Below are positions 1 to 6,251 of a DNA stretch of 26,129 bases, one piece after another (within the stretch, counting starts at the first letter, position 1; each line of letters opens with the position of its first letter). The DNA lies in NCBI GenBank assembly GCA_038248745.1, contig JBBRXC010000007.1, positions 1-26,129 of the forward strand. Direction: 5' to 3'. Under the pieces are notes generated by a model, which had not been told where the DNA came from, made no database searches, and saw only the letters and a list, made by a program, of their open reading frames with translations. A program made the position numbers and the translations under genes. This DNA is from JAENWH01 sp038248745. Its GTDB lineage: Bacteria > Bacillota > Clostridia > Peptostreptococcales > Anaerovoracaceae.

Positions 1-3
1 CGC

Positions 4-23
4 TCCGTCTTTGTAGTGACGGA
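4..23 (-). other. Small hairpin in the leader leaving the window
   Basis: A 6-bp stem (4-9 with 18-23, core CCGTC/GACGG) closes an 8-nt loop just downstream of the leftward promoter at 33-61. It would lie at the very 5' end of the transcript leaving the window. There is no T-tract, so I do not call it a terminator. Its function is unknown. Confidence 0.35.
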
Positions 24-32
24 ACATTTAAT

Positions 33-61
33 ATCTTACCATCGCATCCTCAAATTGTCAA
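33..61 (-). promoter_or_regulatory. Leftward sigma-A promoter, distal of a tandem pair
   Basis: Read on the minus strand, TTGACA (56-61), a 17-nt spacer and TAAGAT (33-38) preceded by TGG, an extended -10. The predicted start is near 26. Transcription leaves the window to the left, so the gene served is not visible. Two consensus -35 boxes in tandem upstream of a non-coding leader resemble rRNA operon promoters, but no rRNA sequence is present to prove this. Confidence 0.6.
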
Positions 62-164
62 CATCTTTTCGGGCTTTTATTAAATCTTTTTTCACCCTTT
101 TCCTTCGGAATCTGCACTCCTCAGGCTTTTTAATTTGTCTTTACTGTTTTGCGACAGCTTTATT

Positions 165-194
165 ATAATACCAAATTTTATATGCTTGTGTCAA
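165..194 (-). promoter_or_regulatory. Leftward sigma-A promoter, proximal of a tandem pair
   Basis: On the minus strand TTGACA (189-194) is followed after 18 nt by TATTAT (165-170). It lies just past the stop codon of the MFS gene and about 133 bp upstream of the second leftward promoter. The stretch between them (62-164) has no convincing ORF or terminator. Confidence 0.55.
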
Positions 195-202
195 CTGTTT
201 TT

Positions 203-1384
203 TCAAACTTTCTCCAGTTTTTTTAAGGGTTTGTGTAAACCCCAAAGTAAATAAAGAATTACCCCCGTTAAATTGTATAAAGCAAAGAACAGGTAAACAG
301 CCCCCACATCATATTGATCCAATATAATTCCTCCGAAAAGCTGACAAATGATTGTGCTAACATTACAACTGATACAGTAATATACAGATACTGCCATACC
401 AAGTAATCTTGTTTCTACAAGTTTGGATATATATCTGACGAATTCAACCAATACTATTCCATTCACCATACCTTGGAGAAAAAAAGTGAATAGTAACACG
501 TCGTTTGAAGGAATTGTGCTGTATAGTAAATATCTCAATACCGAAATGATCATGGAAGCCAATATGGTTCTTTCCAGGGTAAATTTATCGGCAAGCTTTT
601 CAGACCATGCCATGAAAACAGCCTCACTACCAACCATTAAAAGAAATGCAATACCAATCCCAGCTAGTAGACCCCCGCCAGCAACATATAAAAATCCAAA
701 ATATGTATTATTGGCAACATTTGTTCCGCTGACAAAAAATGCGCTTATAATAAGAAGTGTAAACTTTTTATTAACCAGCAGTTCTCTGTACTTGCCTTTA
801 TCTGTAATACTTGCAACATTAGAGGAATCCAACTTATTGATGATATGTTTCTGTTTATTAACAAGTAGGATTGAAACTACCATCATGGCTGCGACCACAT
901 ATCCTATTGAATATAAATAAAAAATGGATTCGAGTCCCATAAGAGAAACAACCATGCTGGCTATTAAATTCCCTCCTGCAAAACCTATTGCTCCCCATTT
1001 TCTAATGGCACCAAATAGTTGGTCATCTTCAAGCGTCATTGCATCCTGCAATGCCAAAACCGGTGACTGGAAAAAATACAATACCCCGAAAGTTATTAAA
1101 AACAGCAAATATATGTTTATAAATGCTAAAGAAACTGAAATAATGGCCGTTACCAGACATAGGAAGAGTATTACCCTTTTCTTATTTTTGCTGTTATTAT
1201 AGATATCCCCCCAAAAGATGGAGGCAAAAATAGCCACACCGGTACCTGTGGCCATTATAAATCCGATTTCTGCACCGGAAAAGCCTATTTTATCCAAGTA
1301 CTGGCCTAGCAAGGGGAGCATCATACCCATAGCGCCGTAGGTGAATACATACACGCCTACATAATTATAATATTGCTTATTCAT
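203..1384 (-). CDS. MFS transporter, MFS_1-like (HcaT/LacY-type) family
   Basis: A 393-residue integral membrane protein with about 12 hydrophobic segments, the usual size for a major facilitator permease. The N-terminus has the PLLGQYL...GFSGAEIGFI pattern typical of the MFS_1-like branch (sugar, phenylpropionate or nucleoside H+ symporters), and the loop at residues 59-70 (GDIYNNSKNKKR) is the motif A equivalent between helices 2 and 3. The start is supported by AAAGGAG seven bases upstream. The gene is monocistronic and divergent from speD; a consensus promoter and a short inverted repeat lie upstream. The substrate cannot be deduced. Proximity to speDE invites a polyamine or nucleoside guess, but nothing in the sequence shows it. 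Confidence 0.85.
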   Translation of the reverse strand: MNKQYYNYVGVYVFTYGAMGMMLPLLGQYLDKIGFSGAEIGFIMATGTGVAIFASIFWGDIYNNSKNKKRVILFLCLVTAIISVSLAFINIYLLFLITFGVLYFFQSPVLALQDAMTLEDDQLFGAIRKWGAIGFAGGNLIASMVVSLMGLESIFYLYSIGYVVAAMMVVSILLVNKQKHIINKLDSSNVASITDKGKYRELLVNKKFTLLIISAFFVSGTNVANNTYFGFLYVAGGGLLAGIGIAFLLMVGSEAVFMAWSEKLADKFTLERTILASMIISVLRYLLYSTIPSNDVLLFTFFLQGMVNGIVLVEFVRYISKLVETRLLGMAVSVYYCISCNVSTIICQLFGGIILDQYDVGAVYLFFALYNLTGVILYLLWGLHKPLKKLEKV

Positions 1385-1400
1385 TGCAACTCCTTTGATT

Positions 1401-1422
1401 GTGCTAGCAAATATTATAGCAC
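1401..1422. promoter_or_regulatory. Inverted repeat over the MFS promoter (possible operator)
   Basis: GTGCTA (1401-1406) and TAGCAC (1417-1422) form a perfect 6-bp inverted repeat with a 10-nt gap. It covers the -10 box and predicted start of the MFS promoter, where a repressor would act. No regulator for it is encoded next to it. An RNA hairpin is less likely because the far arm lies upstream of the predicted start. Confidence 0.35.
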
Positions 1423-1441
1423 ATCATATTTACTTATACAA
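1413..1441 (-). promoter_or_regulatory. Promoter of the MFS transporter gene
   Basis: On the minus strand TTGTAT (1436-1441), a 17-nt spacer and a perfect TATAAT (1413-1418). The predicted start is near 1406, giving a leader of about 22 nt that contains the Shine-Dalgarno site. Confidence 0.65.
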
Positions 1442-1458
1442 TATTTTAGTCTTTTCTA

Positions 1459-1486
1459 TTGTATTTTTTAAAATTTATGTTATTCT
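1459..1486 (+). promoter_or_regulatory. Probable promoter of speD-speE
   Basis: TTGTAT (1459-1464) and TATTCT (1481-1486) are 16 nt apart, each matching consensus at four positions. The predicted start near 1493 leaves only about 30 nt of leader, too short for a SAM riboswitch. Confidence 0.4.
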
Positions 1487-1522
1487 AAATTTTAGACATT
1501 AATTTATGAGGGAGGAAAAGAA

Positions 1523-2317
1523 TTGAATAATAAATTAAAATTACATGGATTTAATAATTTGACCAAGACTTTAAGTTTTAATCTGTATGATATTTGTTAT
1601 ACAAAAACTGTTGAAGACAGAAAGGCTTACATTGAATATATCGATGAAGAGTATAATGCTCCTAAGCTGACGGAAATACTTCAAAAGGTCACAAATATCA
1701 TAGGGGCTAAAGTTTTAAATATAGCCGTTCAGGATTATGATCCTCAAGGGGCAAGCGTAACAATTCTGATTTGCGAAGAAAGTAATCCGCCAAAATCCGG
1801 TGTTTATGAATACGATGTAAATAATCCTTGCATCGTAGGGCACTTAGATAAGAGCCATATTACGGTTCATACATATCCTGAATATCATCCAGATAACGGG
1901 GTTTGTACTTTTAGGGCCGATATAGATGTTTCAACCTGTGGAGAAATTTCCCCGTTGATGGCATTAAACTACTTGATAGGAAGTTTTGATGCAGATATCC
2001 TAACAATGGATTATAAGGTTCGTGGTTTTGCAAGAGATTATACAGGCAAAAAACTTTTCATCGATCATGATATTTCTTCTATACAGAATTATATCAATAA
2101 AGAATTTATCGACATATATCAGATGATTGATGTGAGTGTTTACCAGGAAAATATATTCCATACCAAATGTAAAGTAAAAGAATTTAATTTAGATACTTAC
2201 TTATTTAATTTAAATTCAGAAGAATTAAGCAAGCCTGAAATCGTTCAAATTTCCGGAAGGCTTAGGAAAGAAATTGATGAAATATTCTATGGTACAAATT
2301 TACCAGAGATATTCTAA
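1523..2317 (+). CDS. speD: S-adenosylmethionine decarboxylase proenzyme, E. coli-type (class 1A)
   Basis: Decarboxylates S-adenosylmethionine to give the aminopropyl donor for spermidine synthesis. At 264 residues it equals the length of the E. coli enzyme and matches it closely from the start (KLKLHGFNNLTK, YDICY), in QGASVTIL, CTFRADI and VYQENIFHTK. The self-cleavage site is Lys110-Ser111 within LDKSH; Ser111 becomes the pyruvoyl cofactor of the alpha chain. The start is a TTG placed seven bases after GGGAGG; the homology begins at once, so this start is well supported. It is followed 18 nt later by speE, as in E. coli, though there the order is speE-speD. Bacillus uses a much shorter SpeD (about 126 residues), so this long class in a Gram-positive is worth noting. 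Confidence 0.96.
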   Translation: MNNKLKLHGFNNLTKTLSFNLYDICYTKTVEDRKAYIEYIDEEYNAPKLTEILQKVTNIIGAKVLNIAVQDYDPQGASVTILICEESNPPKSGVYEYDVNNPCIVGHLDKSHITVHTYPEYHPDNGVCTFRADIDVSTCGEISPLMALNYLIGSFDADILTMDYKVRGFARDYTGKKLFIDHDISSIQNYINKEFIDIYQMIDVSVYQENIFHTKCKVKEFNLDTYLFNLNSEELSKPEIVQISGRLRKEIDEIFYGTNLPEIF

Positions 2318-2335
2318 TAATGAAAGGAGATTAAA

Positions 2336-3205
2336 ATGCTTACTAAAGTAAATGACATGTGGTACTCAGAATACCACGATTACGACGTTAAATTTTCCAC
2401 AGAAATTACTGAGGTATTGGTTCAGCAACAAACGCCTTTTCAATACCTTCAAATGCTTAAAAGTGATACCTTTGGTACTTTTATGACTTTGGACGGCTAT
2501 ATTCAGCTAACTGAAATGGACGAGTTTGTATATCATGATATGATTTGCCATCCGGCTATGGCAGTAAACCCTTCAATAAAGCGGGTTCTTATCATTGGCG
2601 GCGGAGATGGTGGCACTGCAAGAGAAGTTGCCCGATACAAACATATTGAGAAGCTTGACATGGTAGAAATAGATGGCGCCGTTGTGGATGCCTGTATAAA
2701 ATATATGCCTTCAACATCCTCCGTACTGACAAATGAACCTCGATTAAATCTTATTATTGGAGATGGTCTGGCTTTTGTAAGGGATGCTCCTGACAATTCA
2801 TATGATTTGATTCTTGTTGACTCAACTGATCCATTTGGTCCTGGTGAAGATTTATTTACCATAGAATTCTATAAAAATTGTAGCCGTGTCTTAAGCGAAG
2901 ATGGCATCCTAATAAATCAGCATGAAGGCGCTTTTTATGAAGGTGACGTTCTTCAAATGAAAAAGGCACACAGCAAAATCAAAGAAGTTTTCCCGATCGC
3001 TAGAGTATATGGATTTAATGTTCCTACCTACGCTTCAGGTTACTGGTATTTTGGCTTTGCTTCAAAAAAATATGACCCAATTGAAGACTTAAAAGCTGAC
3101 AAGTGGTCAGAATTTAATTTGGATACCAAGTACTATAATCGCGAATTACACAAGGGAGCCTTTGCTCTTCCAAATTATGTGAAGAAAATTTTAGAATCCG
3201 TATAA
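2336..3205 (+). CDS. speE: Spermidine synthase (polyamine aminopropyltransferase)
   Basis: Transfers the aminopropyl group from decarboxylated SAM to putrescine, giving spermidine and 5'-methylthioadenosine. The 289-residue length fits the family. The Rossmann nucleotide loop GGGDGGTAREV is at residues 88-98, the acidic EID at 111-113 binds the ribose, GDG is at 142-144, and the catalytic stretch VDSTDPFGPG is at 161-170, with Asp162 the likely general base and Asp165 helping to bind the amine. AAAGGAG lies upstream of the ATG. It is cotranscribed with speD (18-nt gap). No ornithine or arginine decarboxylase is in the window, so putrescine must come from elsewhere. The methylthioadenosine by-product is the expected substrate type of the amidohydrolase at 6252-7541. 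Confidence 0.96.
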   Translation: MLTKVNDMWYSEYHDYDVKFSTEITEVLVQQQTPFQYLQMLKSDTFGTFMTLDGYIQLTEMDEFVYHDMICHPAMAVNPSIKRVLIIGGGDGGTAREVARYKHIEKLDMVEIDGAVVDACIKYMPSTSSVLTNEPRLNLIIGDGLAFVRDAPDNSYDLILVDSTDPFGPGEDLFTIEFYKNCSRVLSEDGILINQHEGAFYEGDVLQMKKAHSKIKEVFPIARVYGFNVPTYASGYWYFGFASKKYDPIEDLKADKWSEFNLDTKYYNRELHKGAFALPNYVKKILESV

Positions 3206-3235
3206 ATCCCTTAAAAATTGAATATATTATTAATA

Positions 3236-3328
3236 AGTAGAGTAAGTATTATGCGTTAAGTGTCATTGGATGGGATGTTGCCTTTGAACGAAAAACTAGG
3301 TTTGCGTTATAATACTGCGTCCACTACT
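3236..3328 (+). ncRNA. Tetrahydrofolate (THF) riboswitch aptamer
   Basis: The stretch carries the conserved blocks of the THF riboswitch in order: P1 5' strand AGTAG (3236-3240), P2 AGTATTAT (3245-3252), then GCGTTAAGTGT, GGATGGGATGTTGCC, AACGAAA, the P2 partner ATAATACT (3309-3316, perfectly complementary), TGCGTCC, and the P1 partner CTACT (3324-3328). It sits immediately upstream of folT, the gene this class usually controls in Clostridia. It reports cellular reduced folate. Confidence 0.9.
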
Positions 3329-3379
3329 ACATTAAAGACAAGAACTCTTTTCTCTAGTGTAGTACTATTGAAAGGAGTT
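3325..3379 (+). promoter_or_regulatory. folT expression platform: alternative hairpins gating the ribosome site
   Basis: Two exclusive structures can be read. (a) AACTCTTTTC (3343-3352) pairs with GAAAGGAGTT (3370-3379), 10 bp with one G-U, burying the Shine-Dalgarno site. (b) TACTACATT (3325-3333) pairs with AGTGTAGTA (3356-3364), 9 bp with one G-U, looping out the anti-Shine-Dalgarno strand. Structure (b) uses part of the aptamer P1 3' strand, so folate binding should favour (a) and shut translation. No U-tract follows, which argues for translational control. Confidence 0.7.
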
Positions 3380-3384
3380 TTTCT

Positions 3385-3891
3385 ATGAAAAACAATTCTA
3401 ATGTCACAAGGCTGATTACTATTGGCTTATTCATCGCGCTGGAAATCATTTTAACCAGATTCTTATCCATTAATACACCTTTTATTAGAATCGGTTTTGG
3501 ATTCCTTCCTGTGGCTATGCTAGGCATAATGTATGGCCCTATATGGGCTGGCGTCGCCTATGCACTTGGGGATGTTTTGGGAATGCTTATCTTCCCGAGT
3601 GGTGCTTTTTTCCCAGGGTTCACCTTATCTGCCGCACTAACAGGTGTTGTATATGGGATACTACTATATGGTAAACCTGTCACCTGGAAAAGGGTGTTGA
3701 TCGCATCCTCCATTGTTTGTCTTGGCATAAACCTGTTCCTTGATACTTACTGGCTTTATATCTTAATGGACCGGGCAGTAATCGCCATGATACCGGCAAG
3801 AATAATAAAAAGTGTGGTCATGCTTTGTATCCAAACAGCAATCATTCCAATTGTATGGAATAAGTACTTGAAAAATATAATAAAAAACTAA
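3385..3891 (+). CDS. folT: Folate-specific ECF transporter S component
   Basis: Membrane substrate-binding subunit that captures folate and works with the shared energy-coupling module (EcfT and two ATPases), which is not in this window. The 168-residue protein has about six hydrophobic segments and the FolT signature: RFLSI followed by P..RIGFGFLP near residues 25-43, GPIWAG near 52-57, and GDVLGMLIFPSGAFFPGFTLSA near 62-83. The ATG follows GGAG by seven bases, and that site is the one masked by the riboswitch platform. A terminator hairpin follows, so the unit is riboswitch-folT alone. A different vitamin specificity is unlikely given the THF riboswitch. Confidence 0.93.
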   Translation: MKNNSNVTRLITIGLFIALEIILTRFLSINTPFIRIGFGFLPVAMLGIMYGPIWAGVAYALGDVLGMLIFPSGAFFPGFTLSAALTGVVYGILLYGKPVTWKRVLIASSIVCLGINLFLDTYWLYILMDRAVIAMIPARIIKSVVMLCIQTAIIPIVWNKYLKNIIKN

Positions 3892-3898
3892 ATAAAGT

Positions 3899-3947
3899 GG
3901 TGCGGCTATTCAATGATTTCATACATGTTAGCCGCATCTTCTTTTTT
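3899..3947 (+). terminator. folT terminator inside the 3' end of rqcP
   Basis: GGTGCGGCTA (3899-3908) pairs with TAGCCGCATC (3929-3938), 10 bp with one G-U and a 20-nt loop, followed by a T-rich run ending in six T (3942-3947). It begins 8 nt after the folT stop and lies almost wholly in the last codons of the convergent rqcP gene, so one DNA stretch serves both. Confidence 0.6.
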
Positions 3948-4148
3948 GCTGGATTCCAACAAACTAACAACTCGCGCATTTATCACACTATTACCAAATT
4001 TTATTTGAATAATATCATCGATTTTCACCTCTGTGCCAGGTTTCGCTAGTTTTTCATTAACAGTAATTCGATCCTGTTCACAAGCTTCTTTAGCGATCGT
4101 CCTTCGTTTAATCAGTCTTGAATTCTTTAGGAACTTATCAATTCTCAT
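3906..4148 (-). CDS. rqcP: S4-domain ribosome quality control protein RqcP
   Basis: An 80-residue single-domain S4 RNA-binding protein of the RqcP/YabO (Hsp15-like) family, which binds obstructed 50S subunits beside RqcH and assists C-terminal alanine tailing of stalled chains. The start is RIDKFLKNSRLIKRRTIA, almost the Bacillus sequence, and the C-terminus keeps KKEDAANMYEI. I place the start at 4148 rather than the upstream in-frame ATG at 4181, because AGAGG precedes 4148 by about six bases and homology begins there; the longer form would begin inside the HU terminator. It follows HU, its usual Clostridia neighbour. The yabP, yabQ and divIC genes that commonly follow are absent here. Confidence 0.92.
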   Translation of the reverse strand: MRIDKFLKNSRLIKRRTIAKEACEQDRITVNEKLAKPGTEVKIDDIIQIKFGNSVINARVVSLLESSKKEDAANMYEIIE

Positions 4149-4164
4149 TTGATCCTCTTTCCAG

Positions 4165-4193
4165 TAAAAAAAATAGGGCAACAGAAGTTGCCC
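4165..4193 (-). terminator. Intrinsic terminator between HU and rqcP
   Basis: GGGCAAC (4187-4193 read on the minus strand) pairs with GTTGCCC (4176-4182) around a 4-nt loop, 7 bp and GC-rich, followed on the minus strand by a run of eight T (4166-4173). It ends HU transcripts, so rqcP at 4148 is probably expressed by partial read-through. Confidence 0.8.
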
Positions 4194-4208
4194 TTTTATT
4201 TACTCATC

Positions 4209-4487
4209 TTATTTGTTCACAGCATCCTTAAGCGCTTTGCCTGCTTTAAAAACAGGAGCCTTAGCAGCAGCAATCTTAATAACTTCATCTGGCTTTCTTG
4301 GATTTCTACCCTGTCTAGCTTTTCTCTGACGAGTTTCAAAAGTACCAAATCCAATAAGTTGAACTTTGTCGCCATTCACTAGCGCACCTTCAATACTAGC
4401 AACGAATGCATTAACAGCAACTTCAGCGTCTTTTTTTGTGAAGCCAGTTTTTTCTGCTACACTTGTGATTAGTTCTGCTTTATTCAT
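4209..4487 (-). CDS. hup: HU-family DNA-binding protein
   Basis: A 92-residue histone-like nucleoid protein that bends DNA as a dimer. It has the standard HU layout: MNKAELI and helices to about residue 45, GFGTFETRQRKARQGRNP as the start of the DNA-contacting beta arm (about 46-63), and the C-terminal APVFKAGKALKDAV helix. AGGAGG lies upstream of the ATG. It has its own strong promoter about 70-100 bp upstream and a terminator after it, consistent with an abundant protein made independently of the long housekeeping block. The mazG gene that often sits between the spoVB-like gene and HU or rqcP is missing. Confidence 0.97.
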   Translation of the reverse strand: MNKAELITSVAEKTGFTKKDAEVAVNAFVASIEGALVNGDKVQLIGFGTFETRQRKARQGRNPRKPDEVIKIAAAKAPVFKAGKALKDAVNK

Positions 4488-4557
4488 GAATAAAACCTCC
4501 TCAAAATAATTTGAATAATAACTTATTATTTAACTATACTTTATCTTTTCTATAGTC

Positions 4558-4586
4558 ATTCTCGCATTTTTCAATACCTTTGTCAA
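4558..4586 (-). promoter_or_regulatory. HU promoter
   Basis: On the minus strand a perfect TTGACA (4581-4586), a 17-nt spacer and GAGAAT (4558-4563) preceded by TGC, an extended -10. The predicted start is near 4551, giving a leader of about 64 nt that includes a near-palindromic AT-rich hairpin at 4516-4532. Confidence 0.65.
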
Positions 4587-4625
4587 CAACTTTTCGAAGA
4601 AAAATGGCAACAAAACCCTTATTTT

Positions 4626-6236
4626 TCAATTATTTTTACCTTTTTTGAATTTTCTAACCACCTTCATTATTTTTTCCCCTTTTGGCAAACTTAACACTTC
4701 TTCACTAGTGATTGCTTTTGTGGCAAACAACATGATGAAGTAGACAACACCCGCAGTTATAACTGTAATTAAAGTGGCAAAATTATTGCCCAAGAACGGA
4801 ACCAATAGTTTAAACAATAAAAATGTGGTGGCTGCCATAACCAGTCCGGCGTATACAGGTTTTAAAAAAGTAATTTTAAAATCAAATTTAATGCCCACAT
4901 ATTTTCTGATGGATAAGTAGTTCAAACCAGTGGCAATAAGATATGCTGCAACGGTACCTACCGCGGCACCCATCACATTTATTGCAGGGATACCGATTAA
5001 TACATAGCTAATCGCTACTTTGGCCACTGCTCCGATAAACAAGTTCCTTACAGGCAAAGTTTGCTTTCCTATACCTTGTAAAACCCCCGTCATCGTCTGA
5101 AATGTTGAAAGAAAGATAACGCCTATTGCCATAATAAAAAGGCTTGGCGCGGCTGCTATAGCGCTTGCCTTTTGCATTGGGTAAAGAAGAATCATGATGG
5201 GTTCAGCTAATATCATAAATCCAAAGGTGCATGGCAACCCAATGATAATGGAGGTGCGCATGCCAAGTTGTGCATTGTAACTTAAGAATTCCATATCATT
5301 TTTCTTAAATGCAGAAGAAATAGCCGGAACCAGACTCATAGCCACTGCCATTGTAAGAACCTGTGGCAAGTTAATCAGCGGTGCTGCCATCCCTGTCAGC
5401 TGACCATACATGGCGTTCGCCTGTTCAAGGGACCATCCGGTGCTTTGCAGCCTTCGCATGACTATGGTGACATCTATTGTATTCATAATCGGCATGATTG
5501 CTGCACCGATTGTAACCGGTACTGCTATGGAAAGCAGTTTGCTCAGGATAGCCTTTGTGCTTTCAGTTACCCTGTCTTTTGTATTTTCAATATTTGAAAG
5601 ATAATGCTTCTTTTTTCCTTTATAAATGATGGCGATTGTGATAATACAGGCTACCGCTCCGGCAGTTGCGCCAAAAGAAGCGCCTGCAGCTGCATATTCT
5701 CTTCCATATTTGACAAGTATATACGCTAAGCTTAATCCCATCACAACTCTAAAGAATTGTTCAACAATTTGAGATTTAGCTGTAGGTTTCATATCCTGCA
5801 TCCCCTGGAAGTACCCTCTATACGCCGCTGCCATAGGAAGAAATAAAAGCGCAGGTGCAATTGCCATCATTGCATATTTTGCTCCTGCATTGCCCATCCC
5901 CGTTACTAGAATTTCTGCGCCAAAAAAACATATGGCTGAAGAAATAAGGCCTATGCCGAAGAGCAATATAAATGAAACCCTAAAAACCTTGTGTGCCTCA
6001 TAGTAATTACCCACTGCCATACTTTCAGATACCATTTTTGATATGGCAATAGGCGTGCCAGAAACTGCAAGGGTAAGGAATAAAACGTAAATCGGGTATG
6101 CTGTCTGATAATAACCCATCCCTTCAGCACCTATTAGATTTCCTAAAGGGATTCTGAAAAATGCGCCCATTATTTTAATGATGATCCCTGCAGCACCTAA
6201 TATGACGGCTCCCTGCATAAATGATTTTTTTTCCAT
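4626..6236 (-). CDS. spoVB: SpoVB/YabM-like polysaccharide flippase (MOP superfamily)
   Basis: A 536-residue polytopic membrane protein, the usual length, with about 14 hydrophobic segments. The N-terminus KKSFMQGAVILGAAGIIIK, then GAFFRIPLGNLIG and MGYYQTAYPIY, is the hallmark of the polysaccharide biosynthesis (PST/MVF) flippases that include SpoVB, YabM and MurJ relatives. The predicted role is moving lipid-linked cell-wall or spore-cortex precursors across the membrane. The position between mfd and HU matches yabM of Bacillus, so it is the positional equivalent of YabM rather than of the unlinked spoVB; the name is a family label. GGAGG precedes the ATG, 15 nt after the amidohydrolase stop codon. 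Confidence 0.88.
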   Translation of the reverse strand: MEKKSFMQGAVILGAAGIIIKIMGAFFRIPLGNLIGAEGMGYYQTAYPIYVLFLTLAVSGTPIAISKMVSESMAVGNYYEAHKVFRVSFILLFGIGLISSAICFFGAEILVTGMGNAGAKYAMMAIAPALLFLPMAAAYRGYFQGMQDMKPTAKSQIVEQFFRVVMGLSLAYILVKYGREYAAAGASFGATAGAVACIITIAIIYKGKKKHYLSNIENTKDRVTESTKAILSKLLSIAVPVTIGAAIMPIMNTIDVTIVMRRLQSTGWSLEQANAMYGQLTGMAAPLINLPQVLTMAVAMSLVPAISSAFKKNDMEFLSYNAQLGMRTSIIIGLPCTFGFMILAEPIMILLYPMQKASAIAAAPSLFIMAIGVIFLSTFQTMTGVLQGIGKQTLPVRNLFIGAVAKVAISYVLIGIPAINVMGAAVGTVAAYLIATGLNYLSIRKYVGIKFDFKITFLKPVYAGLVMAATTFLLFKLLVPFLGNNFATLITVITAGVVYFIMLFATKAITSEEVLSLPKGEKIMKVVRKFKKGKNN

Positions 6237-6251
6237 TGTGCCTCCAACTGA

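Noticed and set aside
62..164. T-box or other riboswitch in the leftward leader
   Set aside because: No T-box bulge motif or antiterminator and no gene downstream within the window; left as an untranslated leader of unknown use.
228..243. GGGTTT/AAACCC hairpin at the end of the MFS gene as a terminator
   Set aside because: Read on the gene strand it is followed by A, not T, and it lies inside the coding sequence.
423..1202. Two plus-strand ORFs opposite the MFS gene
   Set aside because: They are antisense shadows: the minus-strand frame has clear membrane segments, family motifs, a promoter and a ribosome site, while the plus-strand frames have none.
1487..1522. SAM riboswitch before speD
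   Set aside because: The predicted leader is only about 30 nt and has none of the conserved elements.
4149..4181. N-terminal extension of RqcP from 4181
   Set aside because: It would begin inside the HU terminator hairpin and lacks a ribosome site; family homology starts at 4148.
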